DNA of 64,000 nucleotides from Nyssa sinensis (GCA_008638375.1 CM018031.1:18801415-18865414); one strand, 5' to 3'. Shown: positions 38,358-49,946, counted from the stretch's first letter. Made by a program: numbers and translations. The notes: generated by a model from the sequence alone, not told the origin.

Positions 38358-39081
38358 GAGCAACTACAAACGGAAGTTGTCATTTTGATGTGACAAAAAA
38401 TTTATTTACAATTTTAAATAGTATTATGGCATCTCAGAATTATAAATTTATTTTAATTGTAGGTGTCAAAATGGGATGCTATTTTAATATTTTTTATTAA
38501 AAAATGTAATTAAACGTAACGATTATATTTTAACGGGTATAGTTTTCATAACGGTTTGATTTAAATTAACTTACAAAAATTAATTTAATTTAAAAAGTCA
38601 ATTTAAATTCTAACAATTAACTAAATTATAAAAATTAGTTAAATAAATAAAATCATCCTAAATTAACAAAAAAATCATAACTTAAAAAATAAATTAAAAA
38701 TAAAAAAATCAATTTAAATTATAAAAATTAATTTAATTAAAAAATTAATTAAATTAAAAAATTAATTTAAAAAATAACAAACCCCATGTATTTTATGGAC
38801 TTTGATAAGTTTTTTTTTCCTGTACTTATAAAATTTTTTGTTAAAATAGAGCTGTTGAAATAGTAACCGTTGTAACAGTAAAAATAGAAACGGTCACAAT
38901 CGTTAAATGGCACATCCCTTTTTCTATCTCCAAAATTTATAAAAATGACACCCCAGACCATTGGATGGCATTTTGTAACCGCAAATGTCACAACTGTTAG
39001 AGTAAAAAATTTTAAACTTAAATGTCATTTCGATGATTATGTATTTGACACTCCGAATAACACCATACATTAAAATTGCTC
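38358..39081. mobile_element. Tourist-like MITE, TSD TTA
   Basis: The 724-bp AT-rich element starts GAGCAACTACAAACGG and ends with the inverse of GAGCAATTTTAATG. TTA lies directly outside on both sides (38355-38357 and 39082-39084). A 3-bp TWA target and a GAGCA-type end are typical of PIF/Harbinger-mobilised Tourist elements. Subterminal parts are also partly inverse ('tgtcattttgatgtgaca' on the left, 'aatgtcatttcgatg' on the right). No coding sequence. The ends match for only the first 6 or so bases, so confidence is moderate. Confidence 0.6.
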
Positions 39082-39084
39082 TTA

Positions 39085-39391
39085 ACATTCTAAAAAATAT
39101 CAAAAATATGTCAGTTTAATTTTAAAAAAATTAAAAATATTAGTATAATTTATTTTAAAAATTAATAAGAATATCTTTTACAATATTTAGGATCATTACT
39201 GTCGGAAAATATCTCTAATTTTTGAATAAAGACAAAAAGGTACAACAATCGACAATGATGATAGTACAAAAATTATAAGTAACTGACAAAAATATAACTA
39301 TTCTGACACAAATCACAATTATTGTTTTCTTTTACCGGTCATATCCAACTCCATCAACCCACATTCATAAGAGACAACTTTCAACACCCGC

Positions 39392-39422
<31 letters not shown>

Positions 39423-40026
39423 CCGCCAACTGTATAAAAATAGAGTACTTTTACCACTCTGGGATTTCATCCCTCCAAAAACTAAAATAAAAAAATTAAA
39501 CAACAAGAAGTGTGGGGGATTGCCACAGATCTAAAGAAATGCCTTGCCTAAAATGGGTGCAAAATGAATAGTTCATAGATCACCCATTGTTACAATCAGA
39601 TATTTGAACAAGGCACAACTGTTTGTGACAACTACCTTATTCATCAAATGCTGGAAAAGAAAATTGTTGTGCCCACCTCTACATTATTTCAAACTAGGGG
39701 CAGAAAACCACGTGTCGGGATAGATCACAATTGCTTTTGACCTGTCGACAATAAATAGTACCCGAAAAGACGTTATTTTAGAGCTTTTTTTAATACAACA
39801 CTCGTTTAAGTTGTTATATCCAACCTTGAAAATACATGTTTTAATAACATGTTAAAAGTTATTTTAAATTTTAACTTTATAAAAGTTATTCTTACATATA
39901 ATCAAATTTTTAGCAAATTGTTATTTAAATAAATAACTTAAATGTTTTCAATCTAATGATTGAAATATTTCAAAATCAAAGATGTTTATAATTAGAAATG
40001 ATAATTGAGGAAAAAAATAGTTATTC
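39085..40026. other. non-coding DNA with (TA)n
   Basis: No gene is visible. A pure (TA)n run lies at about 39396-39421. The rest is AT-rich unique-looking sequence. Confidence 0.5.
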
Positions 40027-40333
40027 TGTTAAAATATAACTACTAGAAGTATATTAGAGTTACCTATATATTCTTGTGATATAAGAGTTAGAATTAGTAG
40101 TCACATATATATATATATTATTATGTAATACTAGTGGAATTAAGGTTTTATGGTTTATTTCCTTTATTTATACTATCCATGTACAACCTCTGTACCCTCT
40201 TATATAAGGAGATCTCTTATACAGTTTTATAAATGAATTACAATCTAATACAATGTAGTCGTTTGGATTTTCCATTCTCTCTTTTCTCTCTTCTCTCGTT
40301 TGTCTTTTTTATGTTATTCTACCAAATTTAACA
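40027..40333 (+). mobile_element. Ty1/copia LTR, 307 bp
   Basis: It starts TGTTAAAATATAACTACTAG and ends CAAATTTAACA, so TGTTAAA/TTTAACA form the short inverse ends. It contains 'cttatataaggagatc' as a likely TATA region and 'tacaatctaatacaatg' near the end, typical of small plant copia LTRs. It is followed directly by a mutated primer site, so this is the 5' LTR of a truncated element rather than a solo LTR. Confidence 0.75.
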
Positions 40334-40720
40334 TAATATCAAAGCCTCCCCTTCCTTGTCTGATTCTTCTCTGATTTAATTTATCTTAGCTAGTTTTGGT
40401 TCAACAAGTTTACACCTTTCTTCTTTCTATATTTTTTCTTTTATTTTTTTGCTTTCTCTACTTCCAGCCGCAACAACTTTTCTCCGTTTTTTTCTTTTAT
40501 ACTTCAGCGCAACCCAAGCCGCAGCCCTTTTCTTTTTCATTTCTTTGTCTCCTTCCGTTCTGCTTTATTTCTCTGCGTGCGCTGCCCTTTACTTTTCTTC
40601 TGTTCCCCAGATCTCCATCTGCAGCTCTCCAAGCCAAGCCACAGCAGTTGTCCCAACCGCTTCTCCTTTTTTTTTTCTCTTATTTTCTTTCTTTTTTAAT
40701 ATACTTCTAACAATAACATC
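40334..40720 (+). mobile_element. copia primer site and leader remnant
   Basis: TAATATCAAAGCC follows the LTR. It resembles the copia primer site TGGTATCAGAGC (initiator tRNA-Met) with G-to-A changes. A pyrimidine-rich leader continues to about 40700. No gag follows: the element is truncated here. Two overlapping frames in the leader are due to C/T-rich composition. Confidence 0.65.
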
Positions 40721-40733
40721 GTTCGCATTGAAA

Positions 40734-41301
40734 CATAAATGTAGGAATATAACATTTTGTTAATATAATATTATTAAAATTTAATTTTAATATAATTCAA
40801 ATAACTTTTAACATTATAATTATAAATGCTCTAAGTGTGCCAGGTGCACTACATAACAGTACTTTCTTTTAATAATATTTTACTATATGTACACAACTTA
40901 CTCAAAAATATTGGCTACGATGACAAACAAACATGACATGATATTACTATAAGAACACACTAACAATAGTTTATATTGATTGACATTCGAGGATTATAAA
41001 TAATTTCTTTTTTCTCATATGAAAAATTCTTGAATTGAACTAGTATATGGGTATATTAGGTTATAGCATACATGATAGGGTATTATTGAGAGAAAATATT
41101 ATCACATAGGGCTCCAGAGTTAATAAAGAATATTTATTAAAAAAAAACGCACAAATAAAAAGGTTTTTTAATATATTTTTTTGATTGTTTTTCAATAGCC
41201 TTTGAATCAAAAGCTATATGATTTACATAGAATATTCTTACTATAAAAAGAATGAAAGAAATAGACCTTTTTAAGTGAGGTGGATTAATTAGTTTATATA
41301 T
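40734..41301. other. left flank of the Tat element; copy A of a local duplication
   Basis: No gene. From about 40990 the sequence is a diverged copy of 60670-60965. Shared phrases include 'tttcaatagcctttga', 'aaaagctatatgatt', 'gatattcttactataaaaag' (one base different) and 'agtgaggtggattaattag'. Copy A continues after the Tat element at 58435. Confidence 0.8.
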
Positions 41302-41306
41302 GTACT

Positions 41307-41925
41307 TGATATACCATAAAAGCACAGGCCAATCAACACTTGACACGTGTGACCACAATCCGACCTATGCTCGGCCAACATGATTCTCACTCAGCCAATG
41401 ACTAAAAGCTCAAGCATCCAGATCATCATATAAGGTCGGAAGTGACCGAACATATATATATCCAGAACAGATCAACAGGGTCCAAACCAACACTCCAGAA
41501 CTCGTCACCGCCTTAGCGGATGCCGAGCAGGGAATAAGGAAGCGGTCTTCAACAAGGAAACTACCATCTATGGTTATCTCTATGCAAGGTAGCTGCAATC
41601 TCCGATAATCAAATCCATAAATTCATGGCATCTATGGTTATCTCTATGCAAGGTAACTGCAATCTCCGATGATCAAATCCCTATATTCATGGCTTCGAAT
41701 CCTAATCAACTTAGGAAAGGCACGGCTTATAAATTAAACTCTAAAGGTACGCCTTATTTCTTATGCTCATTCTTTGGCTTTCAATACAGTCTTTCAATTC
41801 TTTTACTTACTTAAGCATCGGAGCAGCTACCACCGGAGCCAATCCGGTGGTCCTCTGATCATCTTTCTGAGTGTTCTACAGGTCACGGAGTCCATACTTA
41901 TTGCGAGCCGAAAAGTGCAGCATCA
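41307..41925 (+). repeat. 5' LTR of the Tat element (619 bp)
   Basis: It starts TGATATACCATAAAAGC and ends AAAAGTGCAGCATCA. A likely TATA box (TATAAAT) lies at 41728-41734. An internal near-duplicate block starting 'catctatggttatctctatg' occurs twice, at about 41568 and 41629. It differs from the 3' LTR by 15 substitutions and by lacking an 18-bp tandem duplication. Confidence 0.96.
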
Positions 41926-41928
41926 GTT

Positions 41929-41946
41929 TGGCGCCGTCTGTGGGAA
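41929..41946 (+). other. primer binding site of the Tat element
   Basis: TGGCGCCGTCTGTGGGAA begins three bases after the LTR. The first nine bases fit the 3' end of tRNA-Asp, but the rest does not, so the true primer tRNA is uncertain. The same start is common in Tat elements. Confidence 0.7.
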
Positions 41947-42004
41947 CGACTAATCTCCAAAGTGCTCTATTCATAAAACTTATCTCTTTCCCTACCGAAA
42001 AACC

Positions 42005-44350
42005 ATGGCACCAAATCTCCGACCACGACAGAATACTCAGAATTCGCAAAACACTCAACGTCATCCACCTGCTCCTCGCACAAAGAGACCAGCGGCCAAT
42101 CCTATGTGACAAGAGATCGAAGCAATAAAACGACACAATGAACTGGTGCAGGAACAATTGCTTGCCATCACTAGAACGCTGGCAACGCTCACGCAGAATC
42201 AAGCAGCGGGTTTTCCTAGCCTGCCGGTCAACTTCGTTGCAGGGACGCAACCTCCTGTTGCCACGGAGAATGAAGAACTTCGTGCACAGGCTCCAACTAA
42301 CCAGCCTGGGCACCCCTCAGGCGTTGCTCATGCTGGCCGAGATCCGCAGCCATCAACAGTCCCTGGCTGGGGAACATTCGCCTTCGTTCCTCATGTATAT
42401 TACCGGAGCACTACCCGAGCCCCAACTCCAAGGGCCTCGGGAGCACACCCGGCACCGCAGGAGCCTCATCATGCAAGACCGATCCCTCCGGTTCGGAATC
42501 CTCCTCCGTCCGAAGGGCGTACTCCACCCTACTACCCTGAAGCCGAGGCTGTCAGGCAGGGTTCACAAGAAGTCAGACTCAGAGACCCGCGGAGGGTGGA
42601 GGAAATCGCCGAGTCGATGGACCGAACGATTGCCTTAAGAGGACCTCAGAACCCTCCAGAGCAAGATGAACTGGCCAGGCTGCTCGGAAGACTGGCCACC
42701 CCATTCACTCACGCCATTATGTCAGAAGAAAGGCCCAGAAAATTCATGGTGCCCAAATTCACCTTGTACGATGGATCTGGAGATCCAGGAGATCACCTCT
42801 CTCATTACCAGCATACGATGCCCCTTCACGGAGCCTCTGATGCTTTCATGTGCCGAACGTTCATCACTAGCCTGAAGGGAACTACTCTGAAGTGGTTCCA
42901 CAACCTCCCACCGAACTCTGTTACCAGCTTCTACGAGCTCGGTAAACAGTTCTTGGACAGGTTTATGACCAGCAGAAGGCTCAGAAGGGGGCCAGAATTC
43001 CTGCTAAACGTCAAGCAAATCAGGGAGGAATCCCTCAGAGCCTACATTGCGCGCTTCAACACCGAGCTCACAGAGATCACTGACTGCAGCCCGAAATTCC
43101 TTGTAGCAGCCCTGACTGCCGGGCTTGCCCAAGGTGGGTTCAGAGATTCCTTGACAAAAAGCCCTCCTGCCGATATGGCGGCGTTAATGGATCGGGCTAG
43201 AAAATACATCAACTTGGAAGAAGCCAACCGCACGTCCCAGAAGGGCAGAGATCAGACCCAGAGGGACAATCCAAAGCGGGAGGACCACAAGAAGGAGGAT
43301 CACAAAAGAGACTCTAACAAAAAAAGGGTCAGGAGCCCAGAGAAGAGAACAGCACCCAGAGCTGTGTACAACTCCGGACCAAGGGAGTTCACCAACTTCA
43401 CTCCTCTGAACACCACACCGAACCAGGTACTCCGGCAGATCCGAGATCGGGAGAACCTGAGGTGGCCGGAACCAATCAAGGGAGATCCCAGCTTACGGGA
43501 CCAAAGTAAGTATTGTAATTTCCATAAAGATCATGGACATACAACTAACACTTGCAGGACCCTCCGATATGAGATAAAGCAGCTCATAAAGAAGGGCCGT
43601 CTTCGGGAGTTCGTCAAGCAGGACGGAAGGCAAAACCCCCAAGAAGACAAGCCTCAGCAGCGGCCCGACCAGAGGCCCGAACAGAGGCAGGAGCAGAGGG
43701 AGGGACGTAACGAGCCCCAGAGGCAGAACAATCACGTCATCTACGTCCTCCATGCTGACTCTCCTGTCATAGGAATGTCCAACAGGGCAAGAAAGAGATA
43801 CGCTCGGGAGGCCAGAGCCTCCCCAAACGTACTACAGATCTCCAACATCGAAAAGAGGCTCAAGCCAGCACTGGAGATCCAATTCAACGAGCAAGATCTA
43901 GCAGGGGTACACTGCCCTCACAGTGATGCCCTTGTTATCACCCTTAGAATCGCCAACTTCGAGACCAGAAGAGTCCTGGTTGATATAGGCAGCTCCGTCA
44001 ACATATTGTTCTACGAGCCGCTTAAACAGATGGGCATAGACCATGACAACGTCAAGCCCACCACCGCCGTCATGGCAGCTTTTGATGGCAACCTCAGCAT
44101 CCCTTTGGGGAGAGTCGACCTTCCTACCACTGTAGGAGAGGGTGAAGGGCAGAAGACCACCATCTCGGAGTATATGGTGTTGAACATGAAGTCTCCCTAC
44201 AACGTCATAATCGGGAGACCTTGGTTACATCAGATAGGGGCAAGTCACCTCGACCCTCCATCAGTGTCTGAAGTACGTCCACAACCAGAGCGTGCACTCG
44301 GTCAGAGGATGCCAGCCAACCTCCCGGGAGTGCCACGCTATTGCCCTTAA
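42005..44350 (+). pseudogene. Tat gag with aspartic protease, premature TGA
   Basis: The likely native ATG is at 42005 (MAPNLRPRQ). A TGA at 42107-42109 ends it after 34 codons, and the same frame is then open to 44350. Domains: coiled N-terminus (EIEAIKRHNELVQEQL), Retrotrans_gag from about 42745 (FMVPKFTLYDGSGDPGDHL to DRARKYINLEEANR), a basic stretch, and a C/H knuckle near 43513 (YCNFHKDHGHTTNTC). The protease-like block at 43965-44030 reads VLVDIGSSVNILF, where the usual DxGSS is kept. The frame shifts near 44245 just after IIGRPWLHQIGAS, where the normal text continues as STLHQCLKYV in another frame. The TGA is explained by a CGA-to-TGA change, a typical methylation-linked mutation. Confidence 0.92.
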
Positions 44351-45500
44351 GGAGAAGGCTCCCAAATAGCAATTACAGCACACTCGGGATTGTACAGATC
44401 TGGTATTCACTCACTCTCCCGAGGTGGAGGATAGCCCATCCGGCATTAAAGAACCCCTGAGCCCAAGGGGACGCGACAGCCGAGCCAAACCTGTTGGCGA
44501 GCCCATTAAAGTACTGGTCAGTTCAGAAGCAGAGGGGCGTTACTTGTACATCGGCCCAGACCTAACACACACCGAGCAGGAAAAGATAGTCAGGTTCTTG
44601 AAAGACAACCTCTCTATCTTCGCTTGGGAGACCAGGGACATGGAGGGAATAGATCCTGATTTTATAACTCACAGACTGATGGTGGATCCAGATCACCCGC
44701 TAGTCAGGCAGAAGAGAAGGCCGATTGCTCCTGAACGGCATCGGATTATAAACGACGAAGTCCAAAGGCTGCTGGATGCCAGGATGATACGGGAAGTGTT
44801 CTATCCCGAGTGGCTAGCCAACACCGTGCTCGCCAAGAAGAAAAATGGCAAGTGGAGAGTCTGCGTTGATTATACAGATCTCAACAAGGCATGTCCCAAG
44901 GACAGCTTTCCACTGCCAAGAATAGATCAACTGGTTGATGCCACTGCAGGGCACGAGCTTATGAGTTTCATGGATGCCTACTCTGGATACAACCAAATCC
45001 AGATGTACCCTCCAGATCAAGAGAAGACTGCCTTCATAACCGAAAGAGGACTCTACTGCTACAGAGTGATGCCTTTCGGTTTGAAGAATGCTGGAGCCAC
45101 TTATCAGCGGTCGGTGAACAAGATGTTCAGCCCACTGCTCGGCAGCACTATGGAGGTATACATCGACGATATGCTGGTCAAGAGCCTTCAGAAAAACAGC
45201 CACCTCCAGCACTTAGCCCAGACCTTCGATATCCTCAGAAAGCACAGGATGAAGCTCAATCCCTCGAAATGCACCTTCGGAGTTACGAAGGGAAAATTCT
45301 TGGGATACATTGTCTCTCAGAGGGGTATCGAAGCAGACCCCACTCAAATCCAAGCCCTGATTGGGCTAAAGTCGCCAAAAACTAGAAAGGAAATTCAGGC
45401 GCTGAATGGCAGAATTGCGGCACTGAGCAGATTTATCTCCAAATCCACTGACCGCTGCCTACCTTTCTTCAAAGCTCTAAAGGGCAGCAAAGCTTTGTAA
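44246..45500 (+). pseudogene. Tat reverse transcriptase
   Basis: This follows the frameshift. A TAG at 44367-44369 interrupts the linker. The domain then runs KNGKWRVCVDYTDLNKACPKD, PLPRIDQLVDA, SFMDAYSGYNQI, VMPFGLKNAGATYQR and the catalytic YIDDML (Y at 45159). It ends in CTFGVTKGKFLGYIVS and GRIAALSRFISKSTDRC. A TAA at 45498-45500 follows KGSKAL, where the family usually continues with WTEECEKSF, which is indeed encoded right after. All catalytic aspartates (MDAYSG and DD) are present, so the domain itself is undamaged and only expression is broken. Confidence 0.93.
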
Positions 45501-46620
45501 TGGACAGAAGAATGCGAGAAGTCCTTTCACGAGCTAAAGGAGTATCTAGCCTCTCCAGAGCTCCTGTCAAAACCAGTACAAGGAGAAAAGCTACTCCTAT
45601 ACCTTGCAATCTCCAAAAACGCGGTCAGCTCCGCACTGATCAGACAGGACAGAGGGGTACAGAGGCCTATATTCTACGTCAGTAGGGCACTACTTGACAC
45701 AGAAAAAAGATAGCCAGAAGTAGAGAGACTGGCCTATGCCTTGGTCATATCAGCTCAGAAGCTTCGGCCTTATTTCCAGGCCCATCCAATCGAGATCCCA
45801 ACTGCCTATCCTTTGAAATCAATACTGAGGAAACCTGAGGTATCGGGAAGATTGGTGAAGTGGTCTGTGGAGCTAGGGGAGCTCGACATATCATATGTAC
45901 CCCAAAACTCCATCAAAGGGCAAGCCTTAGCTGATTTCGTAGCCGAGTTCACCCCGGCACTTCAGAACAAAACACAAGTCACCCAAACTTCGGGAACCTG
46001 GCTGCTGTACATTGATGGATCATCAACCGATCAAGGCTCAGGGGTAGGCCTGGTGCTACAGTCCCCTGATGGGCTCACGATAGAAAAAGCAGTCAGCCTG
46101 GGATTCAAAGCTTCTAATAACGAAGCCGAATATGAAGCCCTAATCTTAGGCATGAAACTTTTCTTGGAATGCGAGGCTCAGAACCTCGACGTCTTCTCTG
46201 ATTCCCAACTGGTAGTGAGCCAGGTCTTGGGAGAATTTGCCATTAAAGACAACAGGATGCTCCGGTACTCCGAACTGGTAAACCACTTAAAGCATTCCTT
46301 CCAGACGTTTACTATCCAGAAGATTGAAAGAGACCAGAATTGCAGAGCAGACGCTCTGGCTAACATGGCCTCACGCCTCACGTCTGAAGCAAGTTCCACA
46401 GCAAAAATCTCCTTTCAGCCAGGACCCAGTATTGAGGAAGCCCAAGTTGCTCAAATTGATGAACAGCCCCAGAACTGGATGACTCCAATCCTCCAGTACC
46501 TAAGATCCGGGCTCCTCCCAGAGGATAAAAACAAAGCCAGGAGAATCCGAATCAGAGCGGCTCGGTACCTGATCCTGAACAACAAGCTTTACAGAAGGTC
46601 ATATTCTCAACCTCTGTTAA
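45501..46620 (+). pseudogene. Tat RNase H plus archaeal-type RNase H
   Basis: The first RNase H reads WTEECEKSFHELKEYLASP, then LLYLAISKNAVSSALIRQD and FYVSRALLDTEKR. A TAG at 45711-45713 follows, and the frame resumes PEVERLAYALVISAQKLRPYF. It lacks a strong DEDD set, as expected for the degenerate gypsy RNase H of this branch. The second, archaeal-type RNase H (RVT_3) starts near 46008 with YIDGSS and has NNEAEYEAL, SDSQLV and RADALA, so all four catalytic acids are present. Having two RNase H domains is diagnostic for the Tat lineage. The stop can be explained by CAG to TAG. Confidence 0.92.
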
Positions 46621-47712
46621 AATGCTTGGCTCCAGACGAGTCACAATATGTCTTGGCTGAAATACATAAGGGAATCTACGGGAATCATAATGGGGGCAGA
46701 ACTATAGCCCACCGAGCTCTATCACAGGGTTACTACTGGCCCGGCATGCTAAAGCAGGCAAAAAAATATGTTCGGAAGTGCGACAAATTGCCAGAGATTT
46801 GCGCCGTACCAACATCAGCCTCCTCATGAGCTTATCCCGATTCCTAGCCCTTGGCCCTTTGCTCAGTGGGGGATGGACATCGTGGGTCCATTACCAAGGG
46901 CCCCTCCGAACAGAAAATATCTCTTGGTGGCCATCGAATACTTCTCTAAATGGGCCGAAGCCGAGCCTTTAACACATATCACAGAAAAGGAAGTTGAGAG
47001 CTTCACTTGGAAGAACATTGTGTGCAGGTTTGGCATACCACGTGTAATTATCTCGGACAATGGGACACAATTCACTGGTAAAGGCTTCAAGGCATTCTGC
47101 GAAAATCTCAACATCAGGCAACACTTTGCCTCTCCAGGCCATCCACAAGCAAACGGGCAAGTAGAGGTCACCAACCGAACAATCCTTGACGGGTTAAAGA
47201 AGAGGCTGGAACAAGCCAAAGGAAAGTGGGCAGAAGAACTACCTGGGGTTCTTTGGGCCTACAGAACAACCAGAAGAACTCCCACCTCTGAAACTCTCTT
47301 CTCACTAGCCTATGGAACAGAAGCAGTAATTCCGGTCGAGATCGGTATGCCAACCCTGAGGACTGAGGCCTTTGAGCAAGAATCTAATGATCAGCAGCTG
47401 ATGGAAAACTTGGATTTGCTCGAAGAGAGAAGGGATCAGGCCAGCATCAGAATGGAAGCCTATCAACAGAGAATGGTCAACAAATCCAAGGTAGGACTCA
47501 AGACAGTCAGCTTTCAAGTTGGGGACTTCGTCTTAAGAAGAGTCTTTCAAAACACCAAGGATCCTACCATGGGAAAGTTGTCACCAAACTGGGAGGGCCC
47601 ATACAAGGTAACAAAGGTTGTTCAACCTACCACCTACTGGCTAGAAGACATGACTGGGAAGCCTGTTCCTAGGCCATGGAATGTGGAACACTTACGGAAG
47701 TATTATCAGTAG
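46621..47712 (+). pseudogene. Tat integrase, one frameshift
   Basis: The HHCC zinc domain includes HKGIYGNHNGGR and YYWPGMLKQAKKYVRKCDK. A one-base insertion near 46786 then shifts the frame, and the text continues in another frame from CQRFAPYQHQPPHEL. The core has the D,D,E set: GMDIVGPLP near 46870, ISDNGTQFTG near 47050 and GQVEVTNRT near 47160. The C-terminal GPY-type motif reads NWEGPYKVTKVV and the protein ends EHLRKYYQ at a TAG at 47710-47712. No chromodomain, as expected for Tat. The frame is intact from 46787 to the end. Confidence 0.93.
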
Positions 47713-47740
47713 AGAAGTTTTCTTTTACTTCTATAAAGTG

Positions 47741-48330
47741 TCCATCTATTAATGCACAGGCCTTCAGAGCCTGGTCCATAAAATGCACAAGTTTTCGTAC
47801 TTGGTCCATCTATTAATGCACAGGCCTCTAGAGCCTGGTCCATGAATGTACAAGTTTTAGTACTTGGTCCATCTATTAATGCACAGGCCTCCAGAGCCTG
47901 TCCATAAATGTACAAGTCTTCGTACTTGGTCCATCTATTAATGCACAGGCCTCTAGAGCCTGGTCCATAAATGTACAAGTCTTCGTACTTGGTCCATCTA
48001 TTAATGCACAGGCCTCCAGAGCCTGGTCCATAAATGTACAAGTCTTCGTACTTGGTCCATCTATTAATGCACAGGCCTCCAGAGCCTGGTCCATGAATGT
48101 ACAAGTCTCAGTACTTGGTCCATCTATTAATGCACAGGCCTCCAAAGCCTGGTCCATAAATATACAAGTCTTCGTACTTGGTCCATCTATAATGCACAGG
48201 CCTTCAGAGCCTGGTCCATAGTATACAGGTCTTAAATACTTGGTCTATTTCTTAAATATACAGGCCTCCAGAGCCTGGACCACTCTAATGCACAAGCCTT
48301 CCGAGCCTGGTCCGTCTTCCATTAGCAAAC
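47741..48330. repeat. tandem array of ~63-bp units, 8 good and 2 decayed
   Basis: Units start 'tccatctattaatgcacagg' at 47741, 47805, 47868, 47930, 47994, 48057 and 48119, and a one-base-shorter start at 48181. Degenerate units follow to about 48330. Each unit carries two short inverse repeats: CAGGC...GCCTG around 'ctccaga', and AAGT...ACTT around the loop of 'cttcgt'. The array directly follows the integrase stop. Antisense frames through it are repeats without gene character. Confidence 0.93.
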
Positions 48331-48603
48331 TCTATGATCCAGTCCATCCAAAGACAGAAGTCCCGGACATCTACAAACTAAAGTTTCCTAGATCGGAACA
48401 TCCCAGATCTGATATTTATATTATTTGGCTTATTTGTCAAACAAGCAACAAGTACTATGGTACCGATCAGGAGCAAAGTACTTTGATTCAAGCATTTTTC
48501 TAAGTTTCTTTATTCTCAAGAACATTCAGAAATGTACAAAGAAGTGTTTTAACTACAGAAAAGCACATTTGAATACAAAAGACATCAGATCTGAGTAAAA
48601 GAG

Positions 48604-49305
48604 ACTCAATTTTATTTATAAATCAGAAGATTTACATCAACACAAAGAAGCTATTACAGAATCTATTACAAAAGCTACTACAGAAGCTATTACAGAAGCT
48701 ATTACAAGAAGATACAATTCTCAATATAGGGGCTTCTTTTCACGGGATGATAAAGGGGCACAGGAACCACAACTTCCATTACCGCCGCCACCGGCTTCAT
48801 TTGAAAGGAAGGGGCCCTGAACCCCAGTCTGCATCAAGAAACGCCCAGGCCATTTCATCATCACTATCACTGGTCTCACGACCAACGGATGATGAAGGCT
48901 CTGGGTCTCAGGGGACCTTCAATCTTCTTCTTCACACCGTCTGTTTCACCCCAGCCAAATTGAGACAAGGCATGAAGAAGAGGAGGCACCCCACTTGCGT
49001 CTACATCACCGACGCTCCAAGCCTCGGTTGAATCAAGGAAGGGCCACCACCAATCGGAGGAATCTCGACCGGATGCCAGAGGAGACAAGAAGACTTGTAC
49101 CTCCTTCAATCCTTCCTTGGAGACTGAAAAGAAGGGAAGGTTAACTCTCGGCCACAGTTTAATCGCTCCTAACTCAGGCAAGGAATCACCCATCATCTCC
49201 AAGCAAGTGGCAAAACTCCGGCAACATATGAAGCCTTTCTCACAAGGGGACAATTTGAAACCAAAAAGTTGAACGCAACCGTATGCCCTCGTTTCCATTT
49301 ATATA
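48604..49305 (-). CDS. antisense unit 2 of the Tat element, short hypothetical protein
   Basis: A minus-strand TATATAA (49299-49305) and an AATAAA (near 48610-48616) bracket this unit. The open frame reaches 49298, but its first ATG touches the TATA box, so the transcript should start near 49270. The first long frame available would then begin MMGDSLPELG near 49196 and end at 48876 after RAFIIRWS, about 106 codons. A short upstream frame (13 codons) precedes it. Another frame nearby reads SDSDDEMAWAFLDADWG (about 48872-48815), an acidic tail that may belong to the same protein through a frameshift or splice. I do not recognise a domain. Confidence 0.4.
48652..48710. repeat. 12-bp tandem repeat 'gaagctattaca'
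   Basis: About five imperfect copies lie between the 63-bp array and the antisense unit 2 coding frame. Confidence 0.8.
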
Positions 49306-49940
49306 GACCCTTGAAGTCCAAAAGCCACCCAACTGAACCGTCACAACGGTGAAAAAGAGAGTGGCCTTGAAATCCTAAACGACGGTCGAATAAATAAATG
49401 GTGCATTAAATGTGCCTCTTCAATATACCAAGAGACAGGGTACAGAACTCTCTAAACAGAGACCACAGTCCGGCACTGAAGCTCCCGAATCGGCAGAAAG
49501 GGGAACAAAGTCTAATTGTACAGACCCCCTATTCAAGATTTAGATCTTCCAGTCTTAACTATTTTATGACAGGCCAAGTCATATGACAAAGCCCAAACAG
49601 CTCGGATACATCCCAATCCTGAGCACTCAGCATACCAAGCATCATAACGACAAGCACAAGCTGCCTGGTTATCTTCACAAGCTCTTGATTCAGAGCAGTC
49701 TACCTTAAGAAATCTACAGGAGTCTAGTCTCACTCTATCAGGCTCTGACTATCTGATTATATTTACTTTCTTGTCTTATTATAATGAGACAGTTGAAATT
49801 AATCTACATCCCTCATTCAGTGACAAGTATCGAAGTTCGGAAAGCGACTATTGACTGCTGAACAGTTGATCTAACATGCAAGAGGCCCAGAGCAGCCACA
49901 CTTACACAGAAGGGAAGAACACAAGAAGAATTTGAAGGAA
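49306..49940. other. spacer between the two antisense units
   Basis: No gene is visible. The interval holds the presumed promoter of antisense unit 2 (TATA at 49299-49305) and the 3' end of unit 1. It is not tandem repetitive. Confidence 0.5.
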
Positions 49941-49946
49941 AGTTAA

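Noticed and set aside
40396..40763. Two overlapping frames rich in Phe, Leu and Ser
   Set aside because: This is the C/T-rich leader behind a copia LTR. Two frames are open together because of composition.
41876..42313. Minus-strand frame of 145 codons over the Tat LTR and leader
   Set aside because: It crosses the LTR end and gag start, has no TATA box or family match, and is a shadow of the gag region.
46863..47219. Minus-strand frames under the integrase
   Set aside because: Shadows of the integrase core. The plus-strand frame holds the D,D,E motif.
47706..48157. Long antisense frames with a repeated GPGS/LEACALIDGPSTKT text
   Set aside because: They are translations of the 63-bp tandem repeat, open in several frames at once, with no start context or family match.
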